A DNA stretch of 8,426 bases, taken from Comamonadaceae bacterium (GTDB lineage: Bacteria > Pseudomonadota > Gammaproteobacteria > Burkholderiales > Burkholderiaceae_C). Location: NCBI GenBank assembly GCA_947466165.1, contig CANIDW010000053.1, positions 1-8,426 of the forward strand, in the 5' to 3' direction. Positions 1 through 5,840 of the stretch are shown piece after piece. Both the position numbers and the translations under genes were made by a program. The notes under the pieces were generated by a model. That model did not search any database, was not told the DNA's origin, and saw nothing but the letters and a program-made list of their open reading frames with translations. The number at the start of each line of letters is the position of its first letter. The stretch's first letter is position 1.

Positions 1-157
1 CTCTTTGGCCGGCGCCGATAAAGATGCCATGGTCAAGACCATGCAGGACTTCAAGTCCGGCAGCAGACCCGCCACCTTGATGCACCAGCTGGCCAAAGGC
101 TACTCGGACGCAGAAATCACTGCCATCGCCGGCTACTTTGCCGCTCAAAAGAAATAA
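1..157 (+). CDS. Class I cytochrome c, C-terminal fragment (likely haem subunit partner of FccB; FccA/SoxE-like)
   Basis: The reading frame is open from base 2 and ends at TAA 155-157, giving the last 51 residues of a protein whose start lies outside the window. The tail contains LMHQLAKGYSDAEITAIAGYFAAQKK, the closing helix typical of small class I c-type cytochromes of the c553/FccA kind, in which 'MHQ...AKGYxDxEI...IAxYFA' is common. The CXXCH haem motif would lie upstream and is not visible. The gene sits 12 nt before fccB, and the AGGAG ribosome binding site of fccB overlaps its stop codon, so the two are almost certainly co-transcribed and probably form the two subunits of flavocytochrome c sulfide dehydrogenase. 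In that enzyme the cytochrome subunit takes electrons from the FAD of FccB. The family assignment rests only on the C-terminus and the neighbour; another periplasmic cytochrome c is possible. Confidence 0.72.
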   Translation, partial: SLAGADKDAMVKTMQDFKSGSRPATLMHQLAKGYSDAEITAIAGYFAAQKK

Positions 158-169
158 GGAGCCATCGCC

Positions 170-1444
170 ATGCAACGTCGTCATTTTTTGCAGACCGGTA
201 CCGTCCTCGGCGCTGCGGGCCTTGTTTCAGCTTGTGCCACTGTGGGGGGTGGCAGCGGCCCCAAAGTGGTGGTCATAGGCGGCGGTTTTTCGGGTGCCAC
301 AGCGGCCAAGTACATACGCATGTGGTCGGATCAGAAAATCCAGGTCACGCTGGTCGAGCCCAACGACTACTTCATGTCTTGCCCTATTTCCAATCTGGTG
401 ATTGGCGGCAGCAAAACCATGGCTGACATCACCACGCCCTATGACAACCTGACCAAGCGCCACGGCGTGCAGGTCGTCAAAGACCGCGTCAACAGCATTG
501 ATGCCGACAAGCGCGTCGTCAAGCTCGCTGGCGGCACCGAGCTTGCCTACGACCGCCTGATCGTCTCGCCCGGCGTTGACTTCATGTGGGAAACGCTGCC
601 CGGCATGAACGCGCCAGGCGCCAAAGAGCAGGTCATGCACGCCTGGAAGGCCGGCGCGCAAACCCTGACGCTGCGCCAGCAGCTGATGGCCATGCCCGAC
701 GGCGGCGTGTTTGCCATGACCATCCCGCTCGCCCCTTACCGCTGCCCGCCCGGCCCTTACGAGCGCGCCTGCCAGGTGGCCGAGTACTTCAGCAAAGCCA
801 AGCCCAAGAGCAAGGTCCTGATTCTGGATGCCAACGAGGACGTGACCTCCAAAGGTGCGCTGTTCAAGAAGGCCTGGACCGATCGCTACAAAGGCATCGT
901 CGAGTACCGCAACAAACACAATGTCACGGATGTCGATGTCGCCACCAAGACCCTGAAGTTCGAGTTCAACGACGACCTCAAGGCCAGTGTGCTCAACGTG
1001 ATTCCGGCCATGCGGGCTGGTGACATAGCGGTCAATGCCGGGCTGGCCACAGCCAACAAGCGCTGGTGCGAGGTGGACTTCCTGACCTTCGAGTCCAAAG
1101 CGGCCAAAAACGTGCACGTGCTGGGCGACTCGATTCAGATCGCCCCGGGCATGCCCAAATCGGGTCACATGGCCAACCAGCATGGCAAAACATGCGCGGC
1201 CGCTGTGGTGGCGCTGTTGACCGGCTCGCAAGTCAACAACATGCCTATCTACAACAACACCTGCTACAGCTTTGTCAGCTCTGATGAGGTGGTTCACGTG
1301 GCCAGCGTGCACCGCTATGACGCTGAAAAGAAAACCATGTTGACTGTGCCGGGTTCAGGCGGTTTGTCCCCGGCGGCCAATGCACTGGAAGCCGCCTACG
1401 CTTTGGCTTGGGCGCAAAACATTTGGGCCGATAGCCTGGCTTGA
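170..1444 (+). CDS. fccB: Flavocytochrome c sulfide dehydrogenase, FAD-binding subunit (FccB/SoxF)
   Basis: The 424-residue protein oxidises sulfide in the periplasm and passes electrons through FAD to a cytochrome c subunit. It opens with a Tat signal (RRHFLQ, residues 3-8), so it is probably exported folded. A Rossmann dinucleotide-binding motif follows (VVVIGGGFSGATAA, about 33-46), and a second FAD-contact segment is VHVLGDSIQIAPGMPKSG (about 316-332). Three cysteines fit the known flavocytochrome c scheme: Cys71 (in FMSCPISN) corresponds to the cysteine that binds FAD covalently, and Cys192 and Cys365 correspond to the redox-active disulfide. Their spacing matches Cys42/Cys161/Cys337 of the Allochromatium protein (numbering from memory) once a leader of about 29 residues is removed. 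AGGAG at 157-161, 8 nt before ATG, supports the start. Cys22 at the end of the leader could be a lipobox. The stop overlaps the next start by one base (TGATG). Confidence 0.93.
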   Translation: MQRRHFLQTGTVLGAAGLVSACATVGGGSGPKVVVIGGGFSGATAAKYIRMWSDQKIQVTLVEPNDYFMSCPISNLVIGGSKTMADITTPYDNLTKRHGVQVVKDRVNSIDADKRVVKLAGGTELAYDRLIVSPGVDFMWETLPGMNAPGAKEQVMHAWKAGAQTLTLRQQLMAMPDGGVFAMTIPLAPYRCPPGPYERACQVAEYFSKAKPKSKVLILDANEDVTSKGALFKKAWTDRYKGIVEYRNKHNVTDVDVATKTLKFEFNDDLKASVLNVIPAMRAGDIAVNAGLATANKRWCEVDFLTFESKAAKNVHVLGDSIQIAPGMPKSGHMANQHGKTCAAAVVALLTGSQVNNMPIYNNTCYSFVSSDEVVHVASVHRYDAEKKTMLTVPGSGGLSPAANALEAAYALAWAQNIWADSLA

Positions 1445-1947
1445 TGGGTTTGTTTCATTCGCCCAGCGCGTTTCGCACCGGCCTCTGGGGGCGGCGACAG
1501 TGGCTTGTCGCGGCTGGCCTGGCCGGCTGGCAGGTCCCTGGTCGGGCCCAGTCGGGCGCCGGGGCCGTCTTGCCTGCGTCCCGGTCTTTGCCGGATGAAT
1601 TGGCCGGCGCGCTGCAAAAAGGCCAGCCCCTGATCGTCATGGCCAGTCTGGCCGGCTGTGTGTTTTGCCGCCAGGCCCGCGAAAGCCACCTGTCACCCAT
1701 GCACAAAGCCGGCAGCAGCATCGTTCAAATAGACCTGCGCAGCCAGCAGCCCGTGCTGAACTTTGCAGGCCAGAGCACCACCCACGACCAGCTGACGCGT
1801 TTGTGGAAAATCTCCATCACGCCTACCTTGCTGTTTTTCGGGCCGGGCGGCAAAGAAGTGGCCGAGCGCATGGAAGGCGCCTACCAGCCGGACTTTTATG
1901 GCCCCTATCTTGAAGAGCGCCTGGCCAAAGGGCGCAAGCTCTTGTGA
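1444..1947 (+). CDS. Exported thioredoxin-fold protein with CVFC active site (SoxW-like)
   Basis: This 167-residue protein begins at ATG 1444, inside the TGA stop of fccB, so translation is probably coupled. A TTG one codon upstream is a less likely start. The N-terminus has a twin arginine followed by a hydrophobic stretch (GRRQWLVAAGLAG, about 16-28), which resembles a Tat or Sec leader, so a periplasmic location is likely. The active-site motif is Cys72-Val-Phe-Cys75 in SLAGCVFCRQARE, and a thioredoxin cis-proline segment (ISITPTLLFFG) lies about 50 residues later, followed by a helix-rich end. SoxW proteins are periplasmic thioredoxins of Sox clusters that receive reducing power from the membrane protein SoxV and reduce Sox partner disulfides. 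No soxV is visible here, so identity with SoxW is inferred from the fold and place. A haem-thiol or cytochrome-maturation role, or DsbC/DsbE-like activity, is also possible. Confidence 0.8.
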   Translation: MGLFHSPSAFRTGLWGRRQWLVAAGLAGWQVPGRAQSGAGAVLPASRSLPDELAGALQKGQPLIVMASLAGCVFCRQARESHLSPMHKAGSSIVQIDLRSQQPVLNFAGQSTTHDQLTRLWKISITPTLLFFGPGGKEVAERMEGAYQPDFYGPYLEERLAKGRKLL

Positions 1948-2003
1948 GACGGCCGCCAGGGGCTTGGGCACTTTTCAAACTGTCCTTTAATTCACCTACC
2001 CCT

Positions 2004-2327
2004 ATGCAATCACCCCCACTTTCTGCTCTGCTTGTCTGCACGGTGCTCTGGGCTGCCAGTGCCCATGCCCAGACCGGTTTCTTCAAGGACGCAGACCTCG
2101 GGCTTGGCGAAAAACTCATCGCGCAAAGCAAGTGCGTCGCTTGCCACGTCAGCAAAGTGGGTGGCGACGGCAGCGCTATGTACAAGCCACTGGGACGCAT
2201 CAACAGCCCGCCTGCATTGCGCGGCATGGTCGAGCAGTGCAACACCGAGCTCAATCTGGGCTTGTTCCCGGAAGAAGTTCACTCGGTGGCGGCGGTGCTC
2301 GCCCGGGATCACTACAAATTCAAGTGA
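2004..2327 (+). CDS. Small periplasmic monohaem cytochrome c
   Basis: This 107-residue protein has a Sec signal peptide (hydrophobic LSALLVCTVLWAASAHAQ, with cleavage probably after AHA at residue 22) and one haem c site, Cys44-Val-Ala-Cys47-His48. The mature part is only about 85 residues. Its C-terminal half (MVEQCNTELNLGLFPEEVHSVAAVLARDHYKFK) resembles a small cytochrome c family common in Burkholderiales, recognisable by the 'C-N-T-x-L-x-L-G-x-F-P-x-E' stretch and the final 'YYxF' type ending. The distal haem ligand is not obvious: Met59 and Met75 are the only methionines after the haem site. I chose ATG 2004 because the signal peptide begins there. An in-frame GTG at 1944 overlaps the previous stop but would add 20 residues before the leader. 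No strong ribosome binding site is visible. It probably shuttles electrons for the sulfide or Sox enzymes beside it; its partner is unknown. Confidence 0.85.
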   Translation: MQSPPLSALLVCTVLWAASAHAQTGFFKDADLGLGEKLIAQSKCVACHVSKVGGDGSAMYKPLGRINSPPALRGMVEQCNTELNLGLFPEEVHSVAAVLARDHYKFK

Positions 2328-2351
2328 CTATTCAGGGTTTCCCCTGAGTAG
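2328..2351 (+). terminator. Hairpin after the cytochrome gene, candidate weak intrinsic terminator
   Basis: Immediately after the TGA stop at 2325-2327, CTATTCAGGG (2328-2337) pairs with CCCTGAGTAG (2342-2351) across a four-base loop. This gives ten base pairs including one G-U wobble. The sequence that follows (ATATTTCG) is AT-rich but is not a clean T-run, so it may be a weak or Rho-assisted terminator, or an mRNA 3'-end stabiliser. It separates the fccB module from the sox operon. Confidence 0.5.
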
Positions 2352-2395
2352 ATATTTCGCCCAACAGCCTCGCGGGATCAGCGTTATCGATTATC

Positions 2396-2422
2396 CTATG
2401 CATAAGTACATACGCATATAAC
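2396..2422 (+). promoter_or_regulatory. Candidate soxC promoter with overlapping 22-bp imperfect palindrome (operator-like)
   Basis: In the 122-base gap before soxC, positions 2397-2418 form an imperfect palindrome with outer arms TATGC and GCATA, inner TA pairs and a central GTAC; nine of eleven symmetric pairs match. A possible -10 box, TATAAC at 2417-2422, overlaps its right edge and would place a transcript start near 2429, about 20 nt before the soxC GTG. No convincing -35 box is seen: TTATCC at 2391-2396 is 20 bases away, too far for a good sigma-70 promoter, which would fit an activated or repressed promoter. A regulator such as the ArsR-family SoxR is a reasonable guess from other sox operons, but nothing in the window identifies it. 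The rest of the gap (2352-2395) has only a TTATC direct repeat (2384-2388 and 2391-2395). Confidence 0.45.
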
Positions 2423-2437
2423 AACTTAAGCCCCGTC

Positions 2438-2444
2438 GAGGAGA
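2438..2444 (+). promoter_or_regulatory. Shine-Dalgarno sequence deciding the GTG start of soxC
   Basis: GAGGAGA lies five bases before GTG 2450-2452. There is no ATG at a suitable distance, so this site fixes the non-ATG start of soxC. Confidence 0.8.
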
Positions 2445-2449
2445 TTTCT

Positions 2450-3814
2450 GTGAGCCAAGACAGCATCCGTTCAGGGCGCGTGCAAAAAGCGCCTGAGAAT
2501 TTTTTGAGCCGGACCGGCATCAAGGAAGTTTTTGCAGAGGGTAAAAAAGGCCGCCGCGATTTCATCCGCAGCGCATTCGCAGCCGCCGCTGCCGGCGTGG
2601 CTGCGCCCGTGGCCTTGGCTCAGGGCAACCCGGTGCCCAGCGAAGGCGGCGACACCAACATCCTGAACCTGCCCGAACACGCCACCGGCCTGGGCCAGGG
2701 CGTGGCCACCGAAGGCTACGGCAAGCCCTCTAAATTCGAAGCCAACCTGCAACGCCGTCAAAGCCCGGGCCTGACGCAGACCACCCAAAGCTCGGTGTCT
2801 TTTGCGCCTTTGCAGTCCTTGTTCGGCATCGTCACGCCCAGTGGCCTGCACTTTGAGCGGCATCACCAGGGCTGGTGGGATATCGATCCGTCCAAGCACC
2901 GCTTCATGGTCAACGGCATGGTCAAAAAGAACATGGTGTTCACCGTGGACGAGATCATGCGGCTGCCTTCGGTGTCGCGTTTTCACTTCATCGAGTGCGG
3001 CGCCAACACGGCGGTTGAATGGGGCAACGTGGCGGTGCCCACGGTGCAGTACACCCACGGCATGCTGTCATGCAGCGAGTTCACCGGCGTGCCGCTGATC
3101 ACCCTGCTGGAGCTGGCCGGTGCCGATTTGAAAAACGGCAAGTTCGTGCTGGCCGAAGGGGGTGAGGGCTCGTCGATGACGCGCACCATTCCCATGAGCC
3201 TGATCACCTCGGGTGAAGTGATCGTGGCCTATGGCCAGAACGGCGAAATGCTGCGCCCCGAAAACGGCTACCCCCTGCGCCTGGTGGTGCCCGGCGTGCA
3301 GGGCGTGAGCTGGATCAAATACCTGCGCCGGGTCGAAGTCGGTGACAAGCCCTATGGATCCAAAGACGAAGCCATTCACTACATGGACCTGCAGCCCGGC
3401 GGTCTGCACCGCCAGTACAGCAACTTGCAGGAGGTCAAGAGCGTGGTCACCACCCCCTCCGGCGGCCAGGTGCTGCTGGACAAAGGTTTTTACAACATCA
3501 CCGGCCTGGCCTGGTCAGGCAAGGGCAAGATCAAACGGGTGGACGTGTCCACCGATGGAGGACGCAACTGGCGCCAGGCGCGACTGGAAACGCCGGTGCT
3601 GTCCAAGGCCTTGTCACGCTTTAACCTGGACTGGGTGTGGGACGGTAAAGCCGCTATTTTGCAAAGCCGCGCCCAAGACGAGACCGGCCATGTGCAGCCC
3701 ACTTACCAGCAGTTGCGCGCCGTGCGCGGCACCCGATCCATTTATCACAACAACGCCATCCAATCGTGGTTGGTTCAGGACAACGGCGAGGTGAAAAATG
3801 TCCAGGTCTCGTAA
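2450..3814 (+). CDS. soxC: Sulfane dehydrogenase molybdenum subunit SoxC
   Basis: SoxC (454 residues) is the molybdopterin subunit of periplasmic Sox(CD), which oxidises the sulfane sulfur left on SoxY after the first sulfate is released, in a six-electron step. It belongs to the sulfite oxidase family but lacks a haem b5 domain. The leader has a long n-region and then a Tat motif (RRDFIR, residues 35-40) with an alanine-rich core ending VALAQ, as expected for a cofactor-loaded protein exported folded. Within the molybdopterin domain (about 110-310), Cys183 in HFIECGANTAVEW is the expected molybdenum ligand. The last 120 or so residues are the dimerisation domain (KIKRVDVSTDGGRNWRQARL is characteristic). 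Length is normal for the family. The start is GTG with a strong GAGGAGA site. The end overlaps soxD by 17 nt, consistent with coupled synthesis of the two subunits. Confidence 0.96.
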   Translation: MSQDSIRSGRVQKAPENFLSRTGIKEVFAEGKKGRRDFIRSAFAAAAAGVAAPVALAQGNPVPSEGGDTNILNLPEHATGLGQGVATEGYGKPSKFEANLQRRQSPGLTQTTQSSVSFAPLQSLFGIVTPSGLHFERHHQGWWDIDPSKHRFMVNGMVKKNMVFTVDEIMRLPSVSRFHFIECGANTAVEWGNVAVPTVQYTHGMLSCSEFTGVPLITLLELAGADLKNGKFVLAEGGEGSSMTRTIPMSLITSGEVIVAYGQNGEMLRPENGYPLRLVVPGVQGVSWIKYLRRVEVGDKPYGSKDEAIHYMDLQPGGLHRQYSNLQEVKSVVTTPSGGQVLLDKGFYNITGLAWSGKGKIKRVDVSTDGGRNWRQARLETPVLSKALSRFNLDWVWDGKAAILQSRAQDETGHVQPTYQQLRAVRGTRSIYHNNAIQSWLVQDNGEVKNVQVS

Positions 3815-4877
3815 TGCATTGATGAGCCTGGCCCTGCTGACGCTGGCAAGTCTGGCGGCGGCACAAGACAGCAAATACCCCGGCGTGGGCCGCGCCGCCA
3901 CACCCAAGGAAGTGGCCAAATGGGACATCGACGTGCGCCCCGACTTCAAGGGCCTGCCGGCAGGCTCAGGTTCGGTGGCCAAGGGCCAGGAGGTTTGGGA
4001 GTCCAAATGCGCGCAGTGCCACGGCGTGTTCGGCGAGTCCAACGAAGTGTTCAGCCCCTTGGCAGGCGGCACCAGCGCAAAGGACATCCAGACCGGCCGC
4101 GTTGCCAACCTCTCGCGCAGCGACTACCCCGGCCGCACCACCCTCATGAAGGTGCCCACGGTGTCCACTTTGTGGGATTACATCAACCGGGCCATGCCCT
4201 GGACCAACCCCAAGACACTGAGCACCGAAGAGGTCTACGCCGTGACGGCATTCATGCTGAACCTGGCCGACATCGTTCCTGAAAACTATGTCTTGTCCGA
4301 CAAGAACATGGCCGAGGTACAGGCCCGCATGCCCAACCGCAATGGCATGAGCACGCAGCACGCCATGTGGCCCGGCAAGGAATTTGGCGGCTTGTCCAAG
4401 CCGGACACGGCCAACAAAATCTGCATGCAGGACTGCAGGCCCGAGCCCAAGGTGGCCTCCTTGCTGCCCGACTTTGCCCGCAACGCACACGGCAACCTGG
4501 CCGAGCAAACCCGTATCGTCGGCCCGCAACGCGGGGCCGACACCAGCCGGCCCGAAACCAAAGCCGGCACACCGCCATCTGCGCTCACCGCAGCGCCTGC
4601 TACAGTCAACAAGCCAGACAACAACGAGGCCAAAGCGGTCGTGGCCTCGCTCGGCAAGTACAACTGCACCGCTTGCCACGGCATGGACAAGAAAATTGTC
4701 GGCCCGGGTTTCACGGAGATTGCCAAAAAACACGCCGGCAAGGTGGACTATCTGGCTGGCAAAATAAAGGCTGGCGGGGTGGGTGTCTGGGGCCAGATTC
4801 CCATGCCGGCCCAGGCTTTGCCTGAGCCGGAGGCACGCAAAATAGCCGAATGGATTTCCAAGGGAGCCGGTAAGTAG
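3798..4877 (+). CDS. soxD: Sulfane dehydrogenase dihaem cytochrome subunit SoxD
   Basis: SoxD (359 residues) is the cytochrome c subunit that takes electrons from the molybdenum centre of SoxC and hands them to the respiratory chain. It has a Sec signal (ALMSLALLTLASLAAAQ, residues 7-23) and two haem c sites: Cys71-Ala-Gln-Cys74-His75 in an N-terminal domain, and Cys290-Thr-Ala-Cys293-His294 in a C-terminal cytochrome c551-like domain with Met336 (QIPMPAQ) as its likely distal ligand. A linker rich in Pro, Ala and Thr (about 248-280) joins the domains. The segment TLWDYINRAMPWTNPKTLSTEEVYAVTAFMLNL (about 124-156) is typical of SoxD N-terminal domains. Both haem motifs are intact, so this is the full dihaem form. 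Its ATG lies inside the end of soxC, with GAGGTGA just upstream (3788-3794). A 68-nt gap without an obvious promoter leads to soxY. Confidence 0.95.
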   Translation: MSRSRNALMSLALLTLASLAAAQDSKYPGVGRAATPKEVAKWDIDVRPDFKGLPAGSGSVAKGQEVWESKCAQCHGVFGESNEVFSPLAGGTSAKDIQTGRVANLSRSDYPGRTTLMKVPTVSTLWDYINRAMPWTNPKTLSTEEVYAVTAFMLNLADIVPENYVLSDKNMAEVQARMPNRNGMSTQHAMWPGKEFGGLSKPDTANKICMQDCRPEPKVASLLPDFARNAHGNLAEQTRIVGPQRGADTSRPETKAGTPPSALTAAPATVNKPDNNEAKAVVASLGKYNCTACHGMDKKIVGPGFTEIAKKHAGKVDYLAGKIKAGGVGVWGQIPMPAQALPEPEARKIAEWISKGAGK

Positions 4878-4945
4878 CAGGGGATAGTCCCGATGACCCG
4901 GCCGCCCCGTAACATTACGATCGTTTATTCAACAGGAGAGATTTC

Positions 4946-5401
4946 ATGCAAACACGTCGCGAGACACTCAAACACAGCGCGGTGCTGGCTGGCTTGCTGG
5001 CTGCGGCCGGCTATCCCGGCTTCGCCATGGCTGCTTTCAACAAAGCCGGCTTTGATGCCAAATCGGTTCAAGACGCCGCCAAGGCTTTTGGCGCAAGCAG
5101 CCTGGCCGAAAGCAAGGATGTCACCATCACTGCACCGGACATTGCCGAAAACGGCGCGGTGGTACCGATGGGCGCCAGCACCTCTTTGGCAGGCGTCAAA
5201 CAATTATTGATCCTGGTTGAAAAGAATCCCTCTACTTTGGTCGCAGCATTCAACGTCAACGACGCGGTAGACGCCAACTTCTCAACGCGCGCCAAAATGG
5301 GCCAGTCCTCCGACGTTTACGCCGTGGCCATCATGGCTGACGGCAAAGCACTGTGGGCCAAAAAAGAGGTGAAAGTCACTTTAGGTGGTTGCGGCGGTTA
5401 A
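4946..5401 (+). CDS. soxY: Thiosulfate-carrier protein SoxY
   Basis: SoxY (151 residues) carries the pathway's sulfur intermediates covalently on a cysteine at its flexible C-terminus. That signature is present: the protein ends GGCGG, with Cys149 as the carrier residue. The N-terminus is a Tat leader (TRRETLKHSAVLAGLLAAAG, with MAA near residue 30 as the probable cleavage region); SoxYZ is known to be exported as a pair on the SoxY Tat signal. The middle is the immunoglobulin-like SoxY fold, with characteristic stretches LLILVEKNPSTLVAAFNV (about 87-104) and KMGQSSDVYAVA (about 117-128). AGGAGAG at 4934-4940, five bases from ATG, sets the start. soxZ follows after 52 nt. Cys149 is the only cysteine in the protein, so off-target sulfur chemistry is limited. 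Confidence 0.96.
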   Translation: MQTRRETLKHSAVLAGLLAAAGYPGFAMAAFNKAGFDAKSVQDAAKAFGASSLAESKDVTITAPDIAENGAVVPMGASTSLAGVKQLLILVEKNPSTLVAAFNVNDAVDANFSTRAKMGQSSDVYAVAIMADGKALWAKKEVKVTLGGCGG

Positions 5402-5453
5402 GCCGGGCAGTCACATCCGTCCCAACAATCACCAACACATTCAGGAGAAAAAC

Positions 5454-5765
5454 ATGGCAGATCCAATGCGCATTCGCGCCCAGGCCGCTGGCGGCAAAGC
5501 AACTGTTCGCGTGCTCATGAGCCACGAAATGGAATCCGGTCAGCGCAAAGACGCCGCCGGCAAAACCGTACCCGCCTGGTTCATTCAGGAAGTCACCGCC
5601 ACCCTCAACGGCAAGCAAGTGCTGTCGGCCGAGTGGGGCCCTGCAGTGGCCAAAAACCCTTTCATGCAATTCAACATCAAGAACGCCAAAGCCGGCGACA
5701 AAGTGGCTGTGACCTGGAAAGACAACAAGGGCGACACGCGCACCGACGAAGCAACAGTTTCCTAA
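5454..5765 (+). CDS. soxZ: Thiosulfate-carrier partner protein SoxZ
   Basis: SoxZ (103 residues) is the scaffold partner of SoxY; the heterodimer is the substrate carrier of the pathway. The protein has no signal peptide and no cysteine, as expected, because it is carried across the membrane with SoxY by the SoxY Tat leader. The fold signature of the family is clear: MRIRAQAAGGKATVRVLMSHEMESGQRKD at the start, PAWFIQEVTATLNGKQVLSAEWGPAVAKNPF in the middle and a beta-rich GDKVAVTWKDNKGDTRTDEA end. ATG 5454 is chosen because AGGAGA at 5443-5448 lies five bases before it; the frame continues upstream without a plausible start. It lies 52 nt after soxY and 75 nt before soxA. Confidence 0.95.
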   Translation: MADPMRIRAQAAGGKATVRVLMSHEMESGQRKDAAGKTVPAWFIQEVTATLNGKQVLSAEWGPAVAKNPFMQFNIKNAKAGDKVAVTWKDNKGDTRTDEATVS

Positions 5766-5840
5766 AAAAACTGCTTTCACGCGCGCCGAGCAAGTCTTGG
5801 CATTTACCGTGCACGCGTCAACAACAACTCCAAGGTGAAC

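Noticed and set aside
227..1312. 361-codon open frame on the minus strand opposite fccB
   Set aside because: It mirrors the GC-rich codon structure of fccB, has no recognisable domain and lies opposite a clearly functional gene; a compositional shadow.
4881..4891. GGGATAGTCCC mini-hairpin after soxD
   Set aside because: It has only four base pairs and no T-run, which is too weak to call a terminator; soxD and soxY are probably co-transcribed.
4893..5210. Plus-strand open frame of 105 codons overlapping the start of soxY
   Set aside because: It is out of frame with soxY, has no ribosome binding site and its product has no leader or motif; soxY is unambiguous.
5766..5840. 75-nt gap between soxZ and soxA searched for a promoter, hairpin or small gene
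   Set aside because: It holds only short self-complementary patches such as GTGCAC, with no convincing -10/-35 pair, stem or start codon with a ribosome site.
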